From assembly GCA_037447655.1 (NCBI GenBank), contig JBBHKE010000298.1, positions 21,528 to 85,527 on the forward strand: 64,000 bases of DNA, read 5' to 3'. A model generated the notes under the pieces. That model saw only the letters and a program-made list of their open reading frames with translations. It made no database searches and was not told the origin of the DNA. Made by a program: the position numbers and the translations under genes. The DNA comes from Zygnema cylindricum. Its lineage: Eukaryota; Streptophyta; Zygnematophyceae; Zygnematales; Zygnemataceae. Position 1 is the first letter of the stretch, and each line of letters starts with the position of its first letter. This document shows positions 31,895 to 43,254 of this stretch, piece by piece.

Positions 31895-32893
31895 TGTTGA
31901 AATAAGTAGTTTTTGTATTTTCTAGGTCTAAATTACATTAGCGGAAACATATATAGAAAATGATGGCAGCCTGCCTCCATCTCTTCTCTCTTTCCCCCAT
32001 ACTTGTTGTAGTCACTGAAAGAGAGAGAGAGCGATGGAGCCATGACTGCCTCAGATCAATAGGAAGGACTAAAGAGTGACTTAAGTCACTCTCAACAAAA
32101 GGTTGAGTCCGGCAGGACTCGAACCCCCGACCGGTAGAGCGCGGCGTAGCCGTTAGCTCTAACCAGTCTGTCGTAGAAGTCCGTTAGATGATATAGGGTT
32201 TCATTCATATTTAAACTATTGTATTATACTGAAATGATTTAACTGTAATATGGACGAAACGAACATAGAACTTGTTAAGGTTTAGTGCGAACGTCATTTC
32301 GCACGAAACAAATGAAACGGACATTTGTTTTAAACGGTCGACATTTAATGTCGGATTTAATCCGACGGCGCACGTCATCGCCAAGATCGCGGAATGGTCA
32401 CTTTGGATTTTATGGACGTGGCATGACGTGGCGCCGCGTGGAAGGATGACATTCGGTCACGAGAATTCCGGAGAATATACGAACGAGTGGAAAAATGACA
32501 CGCGTCCACTCAGTAGCCTTGTCGTACACAGGCCGTACAGAAAGGACATCGGCCGTAGTACCTTTCTGTACTTTACAGTAATATGATTGGTTCGTACTTT
32601 AGTAGATAGGGGTTGTGAGAGAGATTTAGAACTTAGGAAATTTTGACACCTCTCTCTCTAAGAGAGCTTTGTATAAATTGGCATTTTTTGCCGGCTCATA
32701 ACTTATCAGCTGGTTGGCCGTTTTCAGTGATTTTTTTTGCTACGGACTCAAGGGAGTCAAAGCTGCACAGGGGTGCAATCAAATTGTCAGTTTGCCTTCT
32801 TGGGCAGCAGTGGTCGTGGCTTAAAGTGGGTTAGTTGAATACTATCTAGAGGCTTCCTGTATTCTCTAGTCCAATGGAGGACACAGAATTGCA
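31895..32893 (+). repeat. Copia B1 3' LTR
   Basis: 999 bp, about 98% like 26573-27571; ends GAATTGCA followed by the CCTTT target duplication. Confidence 0.95.
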
Positions 32894-32898
32894 CCTTT

Positions 32899-33990
32899 GT
32901 TGCTAGCTATGAGAATGAAGTGTACTTCACAGCTAAAAGTAGCCAAAGGATGTTTAGGCTGAATTTGAGTAATGGAAAGACAGGAGATTACTGTGCTGGT
33001 GTAAGTGATTTGATGATGTGGCATAAAAGATTGTGACATGTGCATCTAAATAGATTGAAGGAAATGAAGAAGATGGGTGTAGTTGAGGGAATACATTTTG
33101 GTGATAATAAGACCTTGGATGATTGTAGTGGGTGTGCTCAACGAAAAGCCCACAGATTGCCTTTTCCAAAAGCTCCAACATATAAGGGTGAAAATGTCTT
33201 AGATTTAGTTCACACTAATATATGGGGACCGGCCAAAGTGCCATCAGTTAGAGGGAAAATATTTATGCTTACTATCACTGATGATTGGTCTAGATACTCT
33301 AGAGTCTATTTCTTGAGAAACAAATCTGAGGCTTCGGCTTGTTTTAAGGAGTATAAAGCATGGAGTGAAAATCTTCATGAGACACATATAAAGAGAGTGA
33401 GGAATGATAATGAGGGGGAATTCACTTCTAATGAGTTTGAGGATTACTTGAAAGAGGAAGGGGTTTAACACCAAAAGATTGTCCTAAAGAACCCAAAACA
33501 AAACGGTGTAGCCGAAAGACTAAATCGGAAACTAAGTGATAGTGCTCGTAGTATATTGACAGATAAAAAGATAAGGAAAAGTTTTTGGGTGGAAGCTATG
33601 AATTGTGCTAACTATCTAAAAAATAGAGTCTTTACCTCGGATGTAAAAGGCCAAACACCCTATGAAAGATGGACTGGGAGAAAACTTAATATTTCACATT
33701 TTAAGGTGTTTGGAAGTCAAGTGTTTAGTCTAAACCCAAAAAATCTGATTGGAAGTTAGATGCTAGAGGAAAGCCGAGATACTTACTAGGGTATGATGAA
33801 AATGTAAAGGGGTATATAGTTTATGATCGCGGAAGAGAAGACATAATTCTATTAAATCACTTGGTACTTATAGATGAAGAAAAATCCATAGATCCCTTCA
33901 AGTACACTAAACCGGTGAGAATTAGAATTGAATCCGAAAATGAGTTAGATTTAGATTCTTCTAATCAAACTCCGATTCAGCCTGACCTTG
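32899..33990 (+). pseudogene. Copia B2 integrase (after B1 insertion)
   Basis: Continues the protease/integrase of B2 from FTAKSSQRMFRLNLSNGK through HKRL, stop, HVHLNRLKEM, CSGCAQRKAHRLPF, VHTNIWGP (Asn again in place of catalytic Asp), VRNDNEGEF and NGVAERLNRK. Stops at 33034, 33466 and 33757, then the FDNS-type linker toward RT. Confidence 0.88.
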
Positions 33991-35848
33991 CAAAGAAAGA
34001 GGAATAACTGACCGAAAGTGACCCTCTCTTGGAGTCACAACATCTGGTTCAAACCGAGGAAGTAAACGAGGAGAGATCGGAAATGGACAATGAACGTCTG
34101 GAGATGGATTCCACGGATAAGAGAGAAGATGAAGTTGTTCGGAGGAATCCAAGATTACCCTCCATTCCAACGTCGGAGTTTGAAGGAGGAAGGAGAAGCA
34201 ACAAGAGACTTTAAGAGAGACAAGTGAACAACAACGTAACTAAGCTGTCACATTTGAGCGAACCCCAGACTTACTCGGAAGCAGTTAATAGTCTGGAACA
34301 TAGTAGATGAGTGACAGCTATTAATGATGAGATGGCTTCTATTATGGAAGAAAAAACATGGGAGTTGGTGGATTGTCCTCCGGATAGAAAGCCAATAGGA
34401 TGCAAGTGGGTATTTAAGTTGAAGCTCAATTCAGATAACAATATCGAGCGATGCAAGGCCAGATTAGTGGCAAAGGGGTTCACACAGAAGGAGGGAATCG
34501 ATTATGAGGAGACCTTTGCTCCGGTTGTTAGATTTCCCTCACTTCGGATTCTACTTAGTCTAGCGGCAGCGGAAGACATGGAAGTGCACCGGATGGACAT
34601 CAAAACCACTTTCTTACATAGAGAATCAAAAGAAAAGATCTTCATGCGACAACCAAAAGGATTTGTGAAAAAAGGAGAAGAAAGTAAGATTTGCAAATTG
34701 ATAAAGTCCCTTTAAGGACTAAAGCAAGCTCCACGCCAATGGAAAAAGAAATAGGACAAGTTTTTGATAGTTTGGGATATATTCGAATCAATTTGGATCA
34801 TTCCATTTCCTTATTTCAGGATGAGGAGGGTATAATTTTCATTGCCATATATGTTGATGACTTGCTTGTTTTGAGTAAATTAATGGAGAAAATCAATAGA
34901 TTGAAAAAGGATCTAAAGAATAGATTTGAAATGAAAGATTTGGGGGAGGCAAAGTATATTTTGGAAATTCAGATAGAGAGGGATAAAGGGAAGAAAGCAA
35001 TTAGACTAACTCAAAAAGAAGCAATTGGAAATAAGCTTGAAATTTTTCAAATGGATAAAACGAATAGTTGTACGACACCAATGGACTTAAAAAAGGGAAA
35101 TGAGGGGAGCTCAGAAAAGGGAGTTTTGATCTTGGATGATGAGTTAGGACCTGAGGAAAGCAAGTTCATGCAAACTATTCTATATAGACAAGTTGTCGGT
35201 AGTTTAATCTATTTTATGAATTGTATTTGTCTTGATATAGGAGCAGTTGTGGGGGTATTAAGTAGGAGTCGTAATGATCCTAGGAAGAAATATAGGGAAG
35301 CGGCCAAAAGGGTCATGCGGTACCTAAAAGGAACAAGAGATGTGTGGTTGGATTTGGGAGGAGATAACACTAACATCACCACTTGGAGTGATGCCAGTGA
35401 TAGGGATGCTCCGATGAGGAGATGTACTTCGAGGTATGTGTTGTATGTTGGAAATGGGGCTTCCTGTTGGAGCAACAAGCAACAAAAGGTGACTGCTTGG
35501 TCCACCATGGAGGCTGAGTATATGGCCTCTTGTTCGGCTGTGAAAGAATTAATATGGGTGAAATCTCTGCTTCAAGAAGTGGGATATATGAAGAATGGAG
35601 TGGAAAAGATATTTTGTGATAATCAAGCTGCGATTGCAATTGAAGTAGATCTTATGCATCATTTTAAAGCAAAATATATGGATATCCGATTGAGTTTTGT
35701 TAGAGAGAAGGTCGAGAATAAAATAATTAGTTTGGAATATAGACCAGATGGAGAAATGGTAGCAGATATGATGACAAAGCCGGTTCCTTCTCCCAAATTG
35801 GCATTTTGTAGGGAGAAGTGTGGACTAAAGCAAAAGATAGACCAGAAA
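33991..35848 (+). pseudogene. Copia B2 reverse transcriptase and RNase H
   Basis: The linker ends RRNPRLPSIPTSEFEGGRR, as in B1. RT includes CPPDRKPIGCKWVFKLKLN (intact where B1 has the deletion), KARLVAKGFTQKEG, a stop in KSL-stop-GLKQAP with a frameshift near 34,715, IYVDDLLVLSK and YLKGTRDVW. RNase H keeps TMEAEYMASC, CDNQAAIAIE and HHFKAKYMDIRLSFVR. Ends KCGLKQKIDQK before a purine tract. Confidence 0.9.
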
Positions 35849-35858
35849 ATAAAGGGAG

Positions 35859-36834
35859 TGTTGAAAATGGTATTTTATATTCTAATTTGCTTTCTTATTG
35901 TCTAAACTGCAGTCGTCATACTTGTCGTAGTCACCGAAAACTAGCAGACAACCATGGCTCTCCCTAGCAAAGATATAGGAGACAGACAGATGGAGCAAGA
36001 GACATCGCTCCTGCAAAAGATTTATGAAAGGATCAAGGTTTGATCCTGTGACCTTCCGGATGGACGCCGTACAATTTAGTCCTCCGTCTTATCTGTTAGG
36101 TTATGAAGATCGTTGGAGTTTATAGGGTGCTACTCTTATTTAAACATTACAGGACGACAAAATTCATTCAACAATTTACGGAACGAGTTGAACATGGAAA
36201 AGAATTAGTCAGCATAAAAAACTGATCGCACGGAATATACGAAGCGTCATTTAATGTCGACGGACGAAATCAAATGTCCGGATCGAATCGAACGGCTCAT
36301 AAAAGAGCCGGTGGACCTGAATGGTATTTTGGGACTTTGCAGAGTAGAAGTCGGTGAATGACACGTGGCAATACTTTGTTGGACTGCGGATATCACGGAC
36401 GAAGCAAATACGGCTCAAGAACTGATACGCGTCACATAGCGGCCATGCTGTACTATGGCCGTACAAGAAGTACAGCGCTACATGTATCTTCTTGTACTAT
36501 ACACTGTTTTGATTGGTTAGTGTACACTAGTAGTAGGCACAGTGAGGTAGTTTATGACTTAGAAAAATTTAGGGTTTTTGCCTCTCTCCTAGAGTGCACT
36601 TGTATATATTGACCAACTTTGGTCAACCATAACTTAATGCTTCGAGGAGCAATTTCAGTGATTCGTTTTGCTGCATACTCAAGGGAGTCTAAGCTACATA
36701 GGGGTGTAGTTGGTCAGAGTCTTTGCGTCACAGGGTGGGACTTATGCATTGCCAAAGTGAAAAGTGTATATATTATCTTAAAGGCTTCATATAAGCTGGA
36801 CATTTTGTGTACCAATGGAGGTCACAGAATTACA
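35859..36834 (+). repeat. Copia B2 3' LTR
   Basis: 976 bp, starts TGTTGAAAATGGTATTTTAT, ends GAATTACA. It retains the empty MITE site at 36528-36529 and a hairpin GTACAAGAAG...CTTCTTGTAC (36461-36497). Confidence 0.92.
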
Positions 36835-37283
36835 AGCATGCACCGAATTGCAATCGGACATGTCAAAACGCTCAAGTAAACTAAGAATGTAATGCTTTTG
36901 ACTCATTTGCAAAATGCGTGCAAACCTTTGACGTAAAATAGTGATGCCAAAACAACAGTCAAGATCGCCTAAATTTGTCATAGGCAAATAGAAAGAGAGA
37001 ATGCCTTTTATCTGATGAATAGAGGATTACTAGGACCTGCGAGAATTAAATCAACTATGTAAATAATAATTATGATTAACTAGTCACCTACACCTCTAAT
37101 ATGGATTCCAGGAGCTGCACTGATTTCCCTAAATCCTTTTTTAATTATTGTTGCCACAAAGGTTTGATGCCAAACTCTAAGTGCTTGTTTAAGACCATAA
37201 ATAGATTTACCTATATGACAGACAAGGGTTTCAATACCAGGGACAGTGTAACCAGGTGGTTGTTCCATAAAAATATCTTTTAA
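36835..37283 (-). pseudogene. Copia A3 RT middle segment
   Basis: Minus strand. KDIFMEQPPGYTVPGIETLV, SIYGLKQALRVWHQTF and IYIVDLILAG (first catalytic Asp replaced by Val) are followed by LGDLDCCFGITILRQRFARI and LQMSQKHYILSLLERFDMSD. The sequence then stops at the B2 LTR, at the codon where the other arm begins. It carries the same GD-stop-LIIII nonsense codon as A1. Confidence 0.85.
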
Positions 37284-37560
37284 GAGGTCACCGATCACAC
37301 AGATCATAGAGATTAGATAGTTAGTCATAGGAGGAGAAATCCAGCTTCATTAAGGAAATGTCAATAGTGACAATTGTAATTCCTACTTTATAATTCCATT
37401 CAAAGTTACTAAAACCTGCCTCATGTACTGTTTACATCTATTTCTACTTCAATCTCTAAACCCTTGTGAGGCACAGAGCAGCACCCCTTCCTAGTGTATA
37501 TTATAGGTTTATCTACCAAAAACCTCGACCAAGGGCTAGGGTGAGCGCCCAAAATCAACA

Positions 37561-37574
37561 GGTTATGGGCCCAC
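37561..37574 (+). promoter_or_regulatory. Primer binding site, F
   Basis: GGTTATGGGCCCAC following CAACA, complementary over 14 nt to the tRNA-iMet anticodon arm. Confidence 0.8.
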
Positions 37575-37889
37575 TTTGAGTGGTGTTCCATGTGTCTTTG
37601 GAGTCCCTAGAGTACAGGAGTAAAGTGCAAGCGAATCCGCGGAGTGAGTCCTAAGGGACGTCACCATCGATACATGTAGAAGCTGCAAGAGAGATCACAT
37701 TAGTTTCATCGGAAGCCAAATCCCACAGACAAAAGACCAAACAGTTGTAAGGGAGAGATCATGAACGACCATGTCAAACATGCGACAAGGTCAAAAGGGA
37801 TGATGGAGACATTGCGGAAAAGCAAGGAGCTCAATAAGTACGAAGGACAACCACATCTTAGACAGAAGCACAAAGGAGGAGATCACACC

Positions 37890-38124
37890 CTCATGGTCTA
37901 AACGGATCGAGCTAACTAAGAATATCCTTCAGACATCCTACAGAGATGGAATGCCCATCAAAGTATACATCACTCAATTTTCCACTCTATTAGACAACGC
38001 AAAAAAAGCAGGCCTAAAATTCTCAGTGGGAACGCAGATCTGCTGGCTAATCCTTTCACTTTCAACAAAATTTTCAAATGTCATCACCTGGTTAGAGGAG
38101 CTGAATTTGAAACAATCGGAGTAG
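37890..38124 (+). pseudogene. Gag-like fragment of F
   Basis: One frame reads SWSKRIELTKNILQTSYRDG, then VYITQFSTLLDNAKKAGLKF and STKFSNVITWLEEL before TAG. The spacing of Q/F..LLD.A..AG and the final LEEL resembles the UBN2 Gag core of copia elements (lateral helices around LxxLPxxF). It is low in similarity and lacks flanking frames. Confidence 0.45.
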
Positions 38125-39041
38125 TCGAGCAAAGTGGTGGTGTTACTACTGGAAATCGAATCCAACATCACAAACTTCTCAAAAGTTGACAAAAATCTTG
38201 ATGGCTCCAACGTTATACCTGCAATAGGGACAAAAAAAGACACAGGGACGGTGAGTCACAACTGATTGATAATGAGGAGGCTCGCGTAGATCACAAAGAG
38301 GAGCCCAACTTCATGCAGGTACAAAACTTGCACATCGAGAGGGGAGACTTCCAAGGTGAAAGAAAAACTAACTGAGGCAAATCCACACCTCAACATAAAT
38401 TTGCAACAAAAAAAGGCAGCTGCGACCCAAACCCTATTAGACAGATCACGATAGATCAAAGAGGAGTTTCTTACGAAGCAAGGGGTGGAAAGACTCACTG
38501 TGAAGTTGCAAAGAACGTGGGCATCCATGGCAATAAGGACAAAGTACGACGGCTCCAACCGAGTCAAAAGAGTGCAACCGAAAGATCTGCAAGACAATAG
38601 CAGAAAAATTAACACCAAACAAAAAATGATGGAAGAGAACTCAAGGCATTCCAAATCATGATTGGAACGGCAAGCAGCCATTTATTATACAAGGAGCAAG
38701 AAAACAGACTTCACGCTCACAACTAACAAGTTGCAGGAACCACAAAACATTGTAGGAGATAACAACTGTGGGAGAGATATGGAAACAGGAGACAAGAAGA
38801 GAAACTCACAAAGGAGTCTCCAAATGATTAGCAACATGCAGATCCAAATATTTTGAGATTTGCAGAACGATCTAACCCCTTAATCTCCACCTCCGCACTC
38901 CGACTCCTGAAAGGAACTAAACTCCGACTCCAGAAAGGAATCAAGTCTCAGAAGCGGATCAAAGTTGAATGACCTACCACGAGTAGAGCCTAATCAAAGT
39001 AATGAAAAGTCCAAAAGATGATCAAAAAACACTGGAACAAA
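38125..39041. other. Degenerate sequence, no gene recognised
   Basis: A-rich plus strand with many short stops; open frames on the minus strand (for example 38256-38681) look like shadows of a decayed plus-strand coding region. Confidence 0.35.
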
Positions 39042-39186
39042 AATTTGGCAGATCAAAAAGAGAGGCATAGACAGCGGTTCTAGGTAGAGAGTGTGATCCA
39101 AAACCGAGAAATGCAAGGGAACCCAGACAGGAAAAAGCGTGTAAACTTACAAATCATTTGGTAAGAAGTCTTCGAAAGCATAAGGG
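39042..39186. repeat. Direct repeat R1 flanking antisense Gag fragment
   Basis: About 145 bp, similar to 39551-39696: both contain TTTGGCAGATCAAAAA, GGCATAGACAGCGGTT, AGGTAGAGAGTGTGATCC and AAACTTAC blocks. Confidence 0.75.
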
Positions 39187-39530
39187 AAGTGCTTTCTTCT
39201 TTTCGGAAGGTTCTTTTCGGAAGGTCCACTGGATTTGTTTTCCTTGAGCCTCAGCTCTGTCGCCTTGGTGCACTCTACTATGTAGTGACCCGATTTCTTA
39301 CAAAAATGGCAAAGTCCATTTGGAGTTCAAGATCCGGATCCATCCGGTTGAACTCCTCTCCCTCCTCCACCAAAACTACCATAAGGTTTCTTCTTCTCCT
39401 GATCCCTCCAATTGGTTTCGATGGCCAAAGCTTGACCACTTTTCCCTCCTCTCCCAAGCTCAATGGTGTTTTCTCTAGCTAAGATCATTTCAACCACTAT
39501 ATTCCAAACCCAGTGGAACATAAGTTTGGC
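39187..39530 (-). pseudogene. Antisense copia Gag fragment
   Basis: Minus strand: HWVWNIVVEMILARENTIEL, GRGGKSGQALAIETNW, KKPYGSFGGGGRG, a stop, then the zinc knuckle CHFCKKSGHYIVEC (39271-39312) and TELRLKEN. It is clearly related to Gag of B1/B2 (RRGGKSIQALAAG, CHYCKKSGHFIADC). It lies between two direct repeats, opposite to element F. Confidence 0.82.
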
Positions 39531-39550
39531 AGATAAAAAACAGAGGCAGA

Positions 39551-39696
39551 AGTTTGGCAGATCAAAAACAGAGGCATAGACAGCGGTTGCAGGTAGAGAG
39601 TGTGATCCCAAACCGACAACTAGAAGGGAACCCACACAGGCAAAAGCGTGGAAACTTACGAATTTGTTGGTAACGAAGTCCGCAAAAGCATAGGGA
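39551..39696. repeat. Direct repeat R2
   Basis: Second copy of R1 on the other side of the antisense Gag fragment, with several substitutions. Confidence 0.75.
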
Positions 39697-42303
39697 GCAC
39701 ACAAATCAGATGTACCCAAGGGGCCAAAGTAATCGGTCAGGCGTTCATGGGTATCGCATCGACCATGGGAGAATCGTCATTTTGCAAAATAGAGACCAAC
39801 AAGGAGGTCAGAAGCAAAATCCAGCCAAGGAGGTAACGCATGGGAGCACATGGAGGGACAAAGAGGGAACAATGAGATACACCGTGCAATCATCAGATAG
39901 AAATATCATGACATGTAAAGGTGTGACAGAAACAAAAGATGATAGAATGCTGACGAAGTCTCTCAAAAGTGGGAGCATAAAGAACAACATCACATAAATT
40001 GTTGATAGCAAAAGGAGCAAGAAAGTCAAAATCTTACCATATAGGGAGTTGTCGACCAAAAGTCCCATGAGTCATGCACCAACGTCATCGAAGCAAAGTT
40101 CTAAGGTCACCTCATCCCTCGCCATCATGCAAACCATCGGTTGAAAAGACCCAAGAGTCGAATAGGACAAAAGTCTTGCAAAAACATGGAAAGTGGTGTT
40201 ATAATATTTTCCAAACTAGTAACTAACATACCATGGAGAAAAGTGTCAGAGATAACTGAAATTGAAACATGGCCAAAAAAAATCAGATAACAGGCTGATA
40301 CACCGCGATGTAGATCTAAGACAGCCACAAGAAAAGGAAAATCTGAACTTAAACCTAAAACTGACAGCACAAGAATTAAAGAGTTGAGCAGGGCAAAGGA
40401 GGGGACAGATGGGAACTCACTATCAAACAAATCGAACGAGGAGGAGCCGAGATGCAAGCAGAATGCCAGAGCATTCATGTCATCCGCTCAGACCTCCACC
40501 AAGGAAGACATTGCATGTCTTTATGTCAACGAAAAAGATGGGAAATTTGCAAACAAAAAAGGAGAAAAAGAGGAGTCAAAAATTGCCATTGCAGAAACTA
40601 AAGGAGAGAAAATATTTGCAGCGAAGGAAGGGACTTCAGAAAAAGGAACTTCAAAAAATCTTGAAAAGATGACACTAACCTTTAGAAGTCTTTTAGGCAT
40701 CTCTGCAAAAAAAATGCCTACGGAAAGTGGAAATTTTTCATCGAAACTCACTAAGAGGGAACAAAGAATTCGACGATAGTGGGAGTGCACATCGACTCAA
40801 ACTCTCAAATCGAGTCCAAACCGTTAAAAATCTAGGCCAAAACTGCACAAAGAAACAGAATAACTGAAATTTAAGCTAAGAAGACTTTAAAGACTTACAA
40901 GGAAGTACTGCTATCCTAAACAATAATACATTAGGTAGTGGAAAACTTCAATTGAGGGGTAAAAGAGACCGACCGAAACTTGGAAGGACAAGTAACCTTG
41001 ACAAATCTCAACCCTCAAGCATTCGGGCAACGTCCGAAGCTCAGCTAGCCATAAATCATTGGAAAATCACGTGGAAATACTGATCATAGCGGAAGGCGTG
41101 AGTGGGTCAAAAAAAATTCACAAAGGAAAACTAACATCATTGTGTGAAGTGGAACTCTTCAAGGAGAAACCACTTGCAGGTGCAGGAGAAGAAAAAAAAA
41201 GAACGATCTCATAAGCACGATGTCATAAGTACGATCTCATTACAACAGGCAAAAGGAGAAAAAGAGATCATAAGCTTAACAATGGAACCTGATCAAAGAG
41301 CAAAAAAATGAATTTTACCTCAAGAATCTGAAAGACAAGCAGGCAGAATTCTCAGGTCTACGCCATTGGAAGACCACCACCTAGAATGCACAGCGGAATT
41401 TGTGGTTGGGGAAAAGGGGAAGAAGTTCCAAAACCCTAAATCCTTTAGCAATCTCATTATTTAAGGATTAAAAGTGGAAAAGGATTTGGCAGAGAGCTAA
41501 GAGGGAAAAGGAAACCTAAATCAAAAAAATATTCTAAGTCATGGCAGTCTTAGTATTAGGGGCGGCCTAAGTGTTGACATCATATACTATGGCAGTAGAG
41601 CAGAGGACTTAGAAGAAATTACAAGAAAAGTTTTTAAGAAAGCAAAAGTGAAACCTTAAAGTACAAAACTGTTAGAGCGCCTCCCACTATATGGAAGCGA
41701 CAATGGATGTGACATAGGCAGCTTAGGTACAAGTGAGAACGAGCGACGTAGGCGCGAAAAAAAGGAAAAGTTGCACATTCTACGCGAAATAAATATGGCC
41801 ACAAGCTCAAGCATCAAGCGATCAAAATTGCTCGAGCGACGAGAATTTGATCGCGCGACTCAACGCGATATCGAAATGAACTCACTTTGCAGAAGTTAAA
41901 TTAACAGTTGAAATTCACCAAGGATCAGATGGACCTTGAATTTTGAGGATCGCACAAACAAAAAGGATTACAGGTCAAGTAATCCGATTGAGGAGTTAGT
42001 GAAAAGGGCGAGGTCGCCAGCGGCACAATTCCTTTGTACGGCAAACAAATCACTACGGTCCATATATGAGAGGCCAAGATTCTAATGTGGTATTAAAGGA
42101 CAAATTTACTACGAGAACCAAAATCTTTTCGGTAATAACGAAATCGCAAATTTTGATGATTCAGCAGGGTACAAAATATATTTTAAGATTTGAGATTTAG
42201 CGTTTGGTTCTGCTATCGTTCCGTTCTTGGTCTACTTCCAGTCCTAATTTCAGATCCGTACGTTACTTACCTCAAAAATTCATTATCAAACTCTTGTACA
42301 TTC
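39697..42303. other. Unrecognised sequence
   Basis: A-rich plus strand. The longest plus-strand open frame (40384-40779, 131 codons, Lys/Glu/Ser-rich) has no domain I recognise and codon use similar to the surrounding decayed DNA. Nothing else is supported. Confidence 0.3.
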
Positions 42304-42723
42304 TGTAAGAAAAGTAGTCTTTGATAGAAGTTAATCTTTTTGACATTGTTTTCAAATACCAAAATTCAGAACTATGTTTTCTAGGATTTTGATTTTCAGA
42401 ATTCTACAGTCTGAGCAGCCTGTCTTAGTATCTAGGATTGTTGTATTCCAGTCTTTCTGTTTTCTACAGTCAATAGATTTTTACGTGATAAGATTCTGTC
42501 AAGATATGTTTAGAAATTTTGACCGTGGCTCTTGGCCAAAAGGTCAAGTGCCTCTTCAGAATAGGAAAGTACATCTAGTTCTCGAAAGGTCACTCTCGAG
42601 ATCTTTTTTTTTATTTAGCATGTCTTTTTTTTTTTTTTGCAACAGTATTATTTTTATTAAAAACATAGCTTTTCTATCCTCTTTCCTTCCACTCTATTTG
42701 TCACCATGACTTCACCTTTAATA
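42304..42723 (+). repeat. Copia D 5' LTR
   Basis: Starts TGTAAGAAAAGTAGTCTTTG and ends CACCTTTAATA. ATG at 42706 within its last 18 bp. Confidence 0.88.
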
Positions 42724-43254
42724 GGTTATGGGCCCGACAAGGCTAATTCCGTTGCCAAATTCAATGTGACATATTTTTTTGAGAGGATTCTCTTGAGTCC
42801 TCTTAGATTTACTTTATTCGCGACACACCTTCTATTGACGATGCGTGGATATTATTGACCTCCGCATATGAGAATCAATCTTGGTCGAACAAACTCTTCC
42901 TCAAGCCCTTATCGAAAGTTGCCTTCTGATTCTATTCAAGCTTATGTCCAGCATCTCAACTTGCTCGCTGGACAACTCAAGAGCTTCAAATCACCAATCT
43001 CTAATGAAGATCTCAATTTGGAAATCTTGGGAGGATTACCGGATCACTATTCCTCTCTCATTTCCTCTCTGGACAACTCTCCGATTCCCTTGACTATTCC
43101 GACGTTGACAGCTCGACTTGTCTACGACGAGATGAAACTGTCGTTTCAAATCAACTTAAGAGTCGGTCTGTCTAGCTTTTCACCCAATCTTTGGCCGTCA
43201 AAATCTTCCTCCACCGCCTAACTCGATTGTTGAGCGTTAGATCACATCATAGAT
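42706..43254 (+). pseudogene. Copia D Gag
   Basis: ATG 42706 in the LTR opens MTSPLIGYGPDKANSVAKFN through the primer site and stays open to a TGA near 42859. Other frames keep DAWILLTSAYENQSWSNK (like E) and, in 42868-43221, QAYVQHLNLLAGQLKSF and LEILGGLPDHYSSLISSL. An internal deletion has removed the N-terminal Gag helices present in E. No complete zinc knuckle remains. Confidence 0.8.
42724..42735 (+). promoter_or_regulatory. Primer binding site, D
   Basis: GGTTATGGGCCC, 12 nt complementary to the tRNA-iMet anticodon arm. In the frame of ATG 42706 it is translated as GYGP. Confidence 0.87.

Larger units (their letters stand above)
26573..32893 (+). mobile_element. Copia B1, complete element nested in B2
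   Basis: 6,321 bp with two LTRs of exactly 999 bp (26573-27571 and 31895-32893) and a perfect 5-bp target duplication CCTTT (26568-26572 and 32894-32898). The LTRs differ at about 20 sites (around 2%), so insertion is fairly recent. Coding is intact apart from one 20-bp deletion. Confidence 0.96.
23631..36834 (+). mobile_element. Copia B2, interrupted by B1 and a MITE
   Basis: 5' LTR 23631-25147 (976 bp once the MITE and its TA are removed) and 3' LTR 35859-36834 (976 bp) match in length exactly. Gag, protease, integrase, RT and RNase H follow copia order, interrupted at 26568-32898 by B1. Insertion is into A3; the flanks GGCA/AGCA suggest a 4-5 bp target duplication with one transition. Confidence 0.9.
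22378..37283 (-). mobile_element. Copia A3 on minus strand, split by insertion of B2
   Basis: The 3' LTR (22378-22841) and pol (22842-23630 and 36835-37283) are the two arms; the coding sequence resumes at the matching codon on the far side of B2. The 5' part (Gag to the first half of RT, and 5' LTR) is missing beyond 37283. Confidence 0.85.
37284..42303 (+). mobile_element. Degraded copia-like remnant F
   Basis: A primer site (37561) preceded by an LTR-like end (AAAATCAACA) and followed by a Gag-like segment marks the 5' part of a copia-type element. No matching 3' LTR was found. From about 38,130 to 42,303 only short open frames remain, plus an antisense Gag fragment and direct repeats. 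Extent to the right is set by the start of copia D and is arbitrary. Confidence 0.5.

Noticed and set aside
40384-40779. 131-codon Lys/Glu-rich open frame
   Set aside because: No recognisable domain, no support from context; not called a gene.
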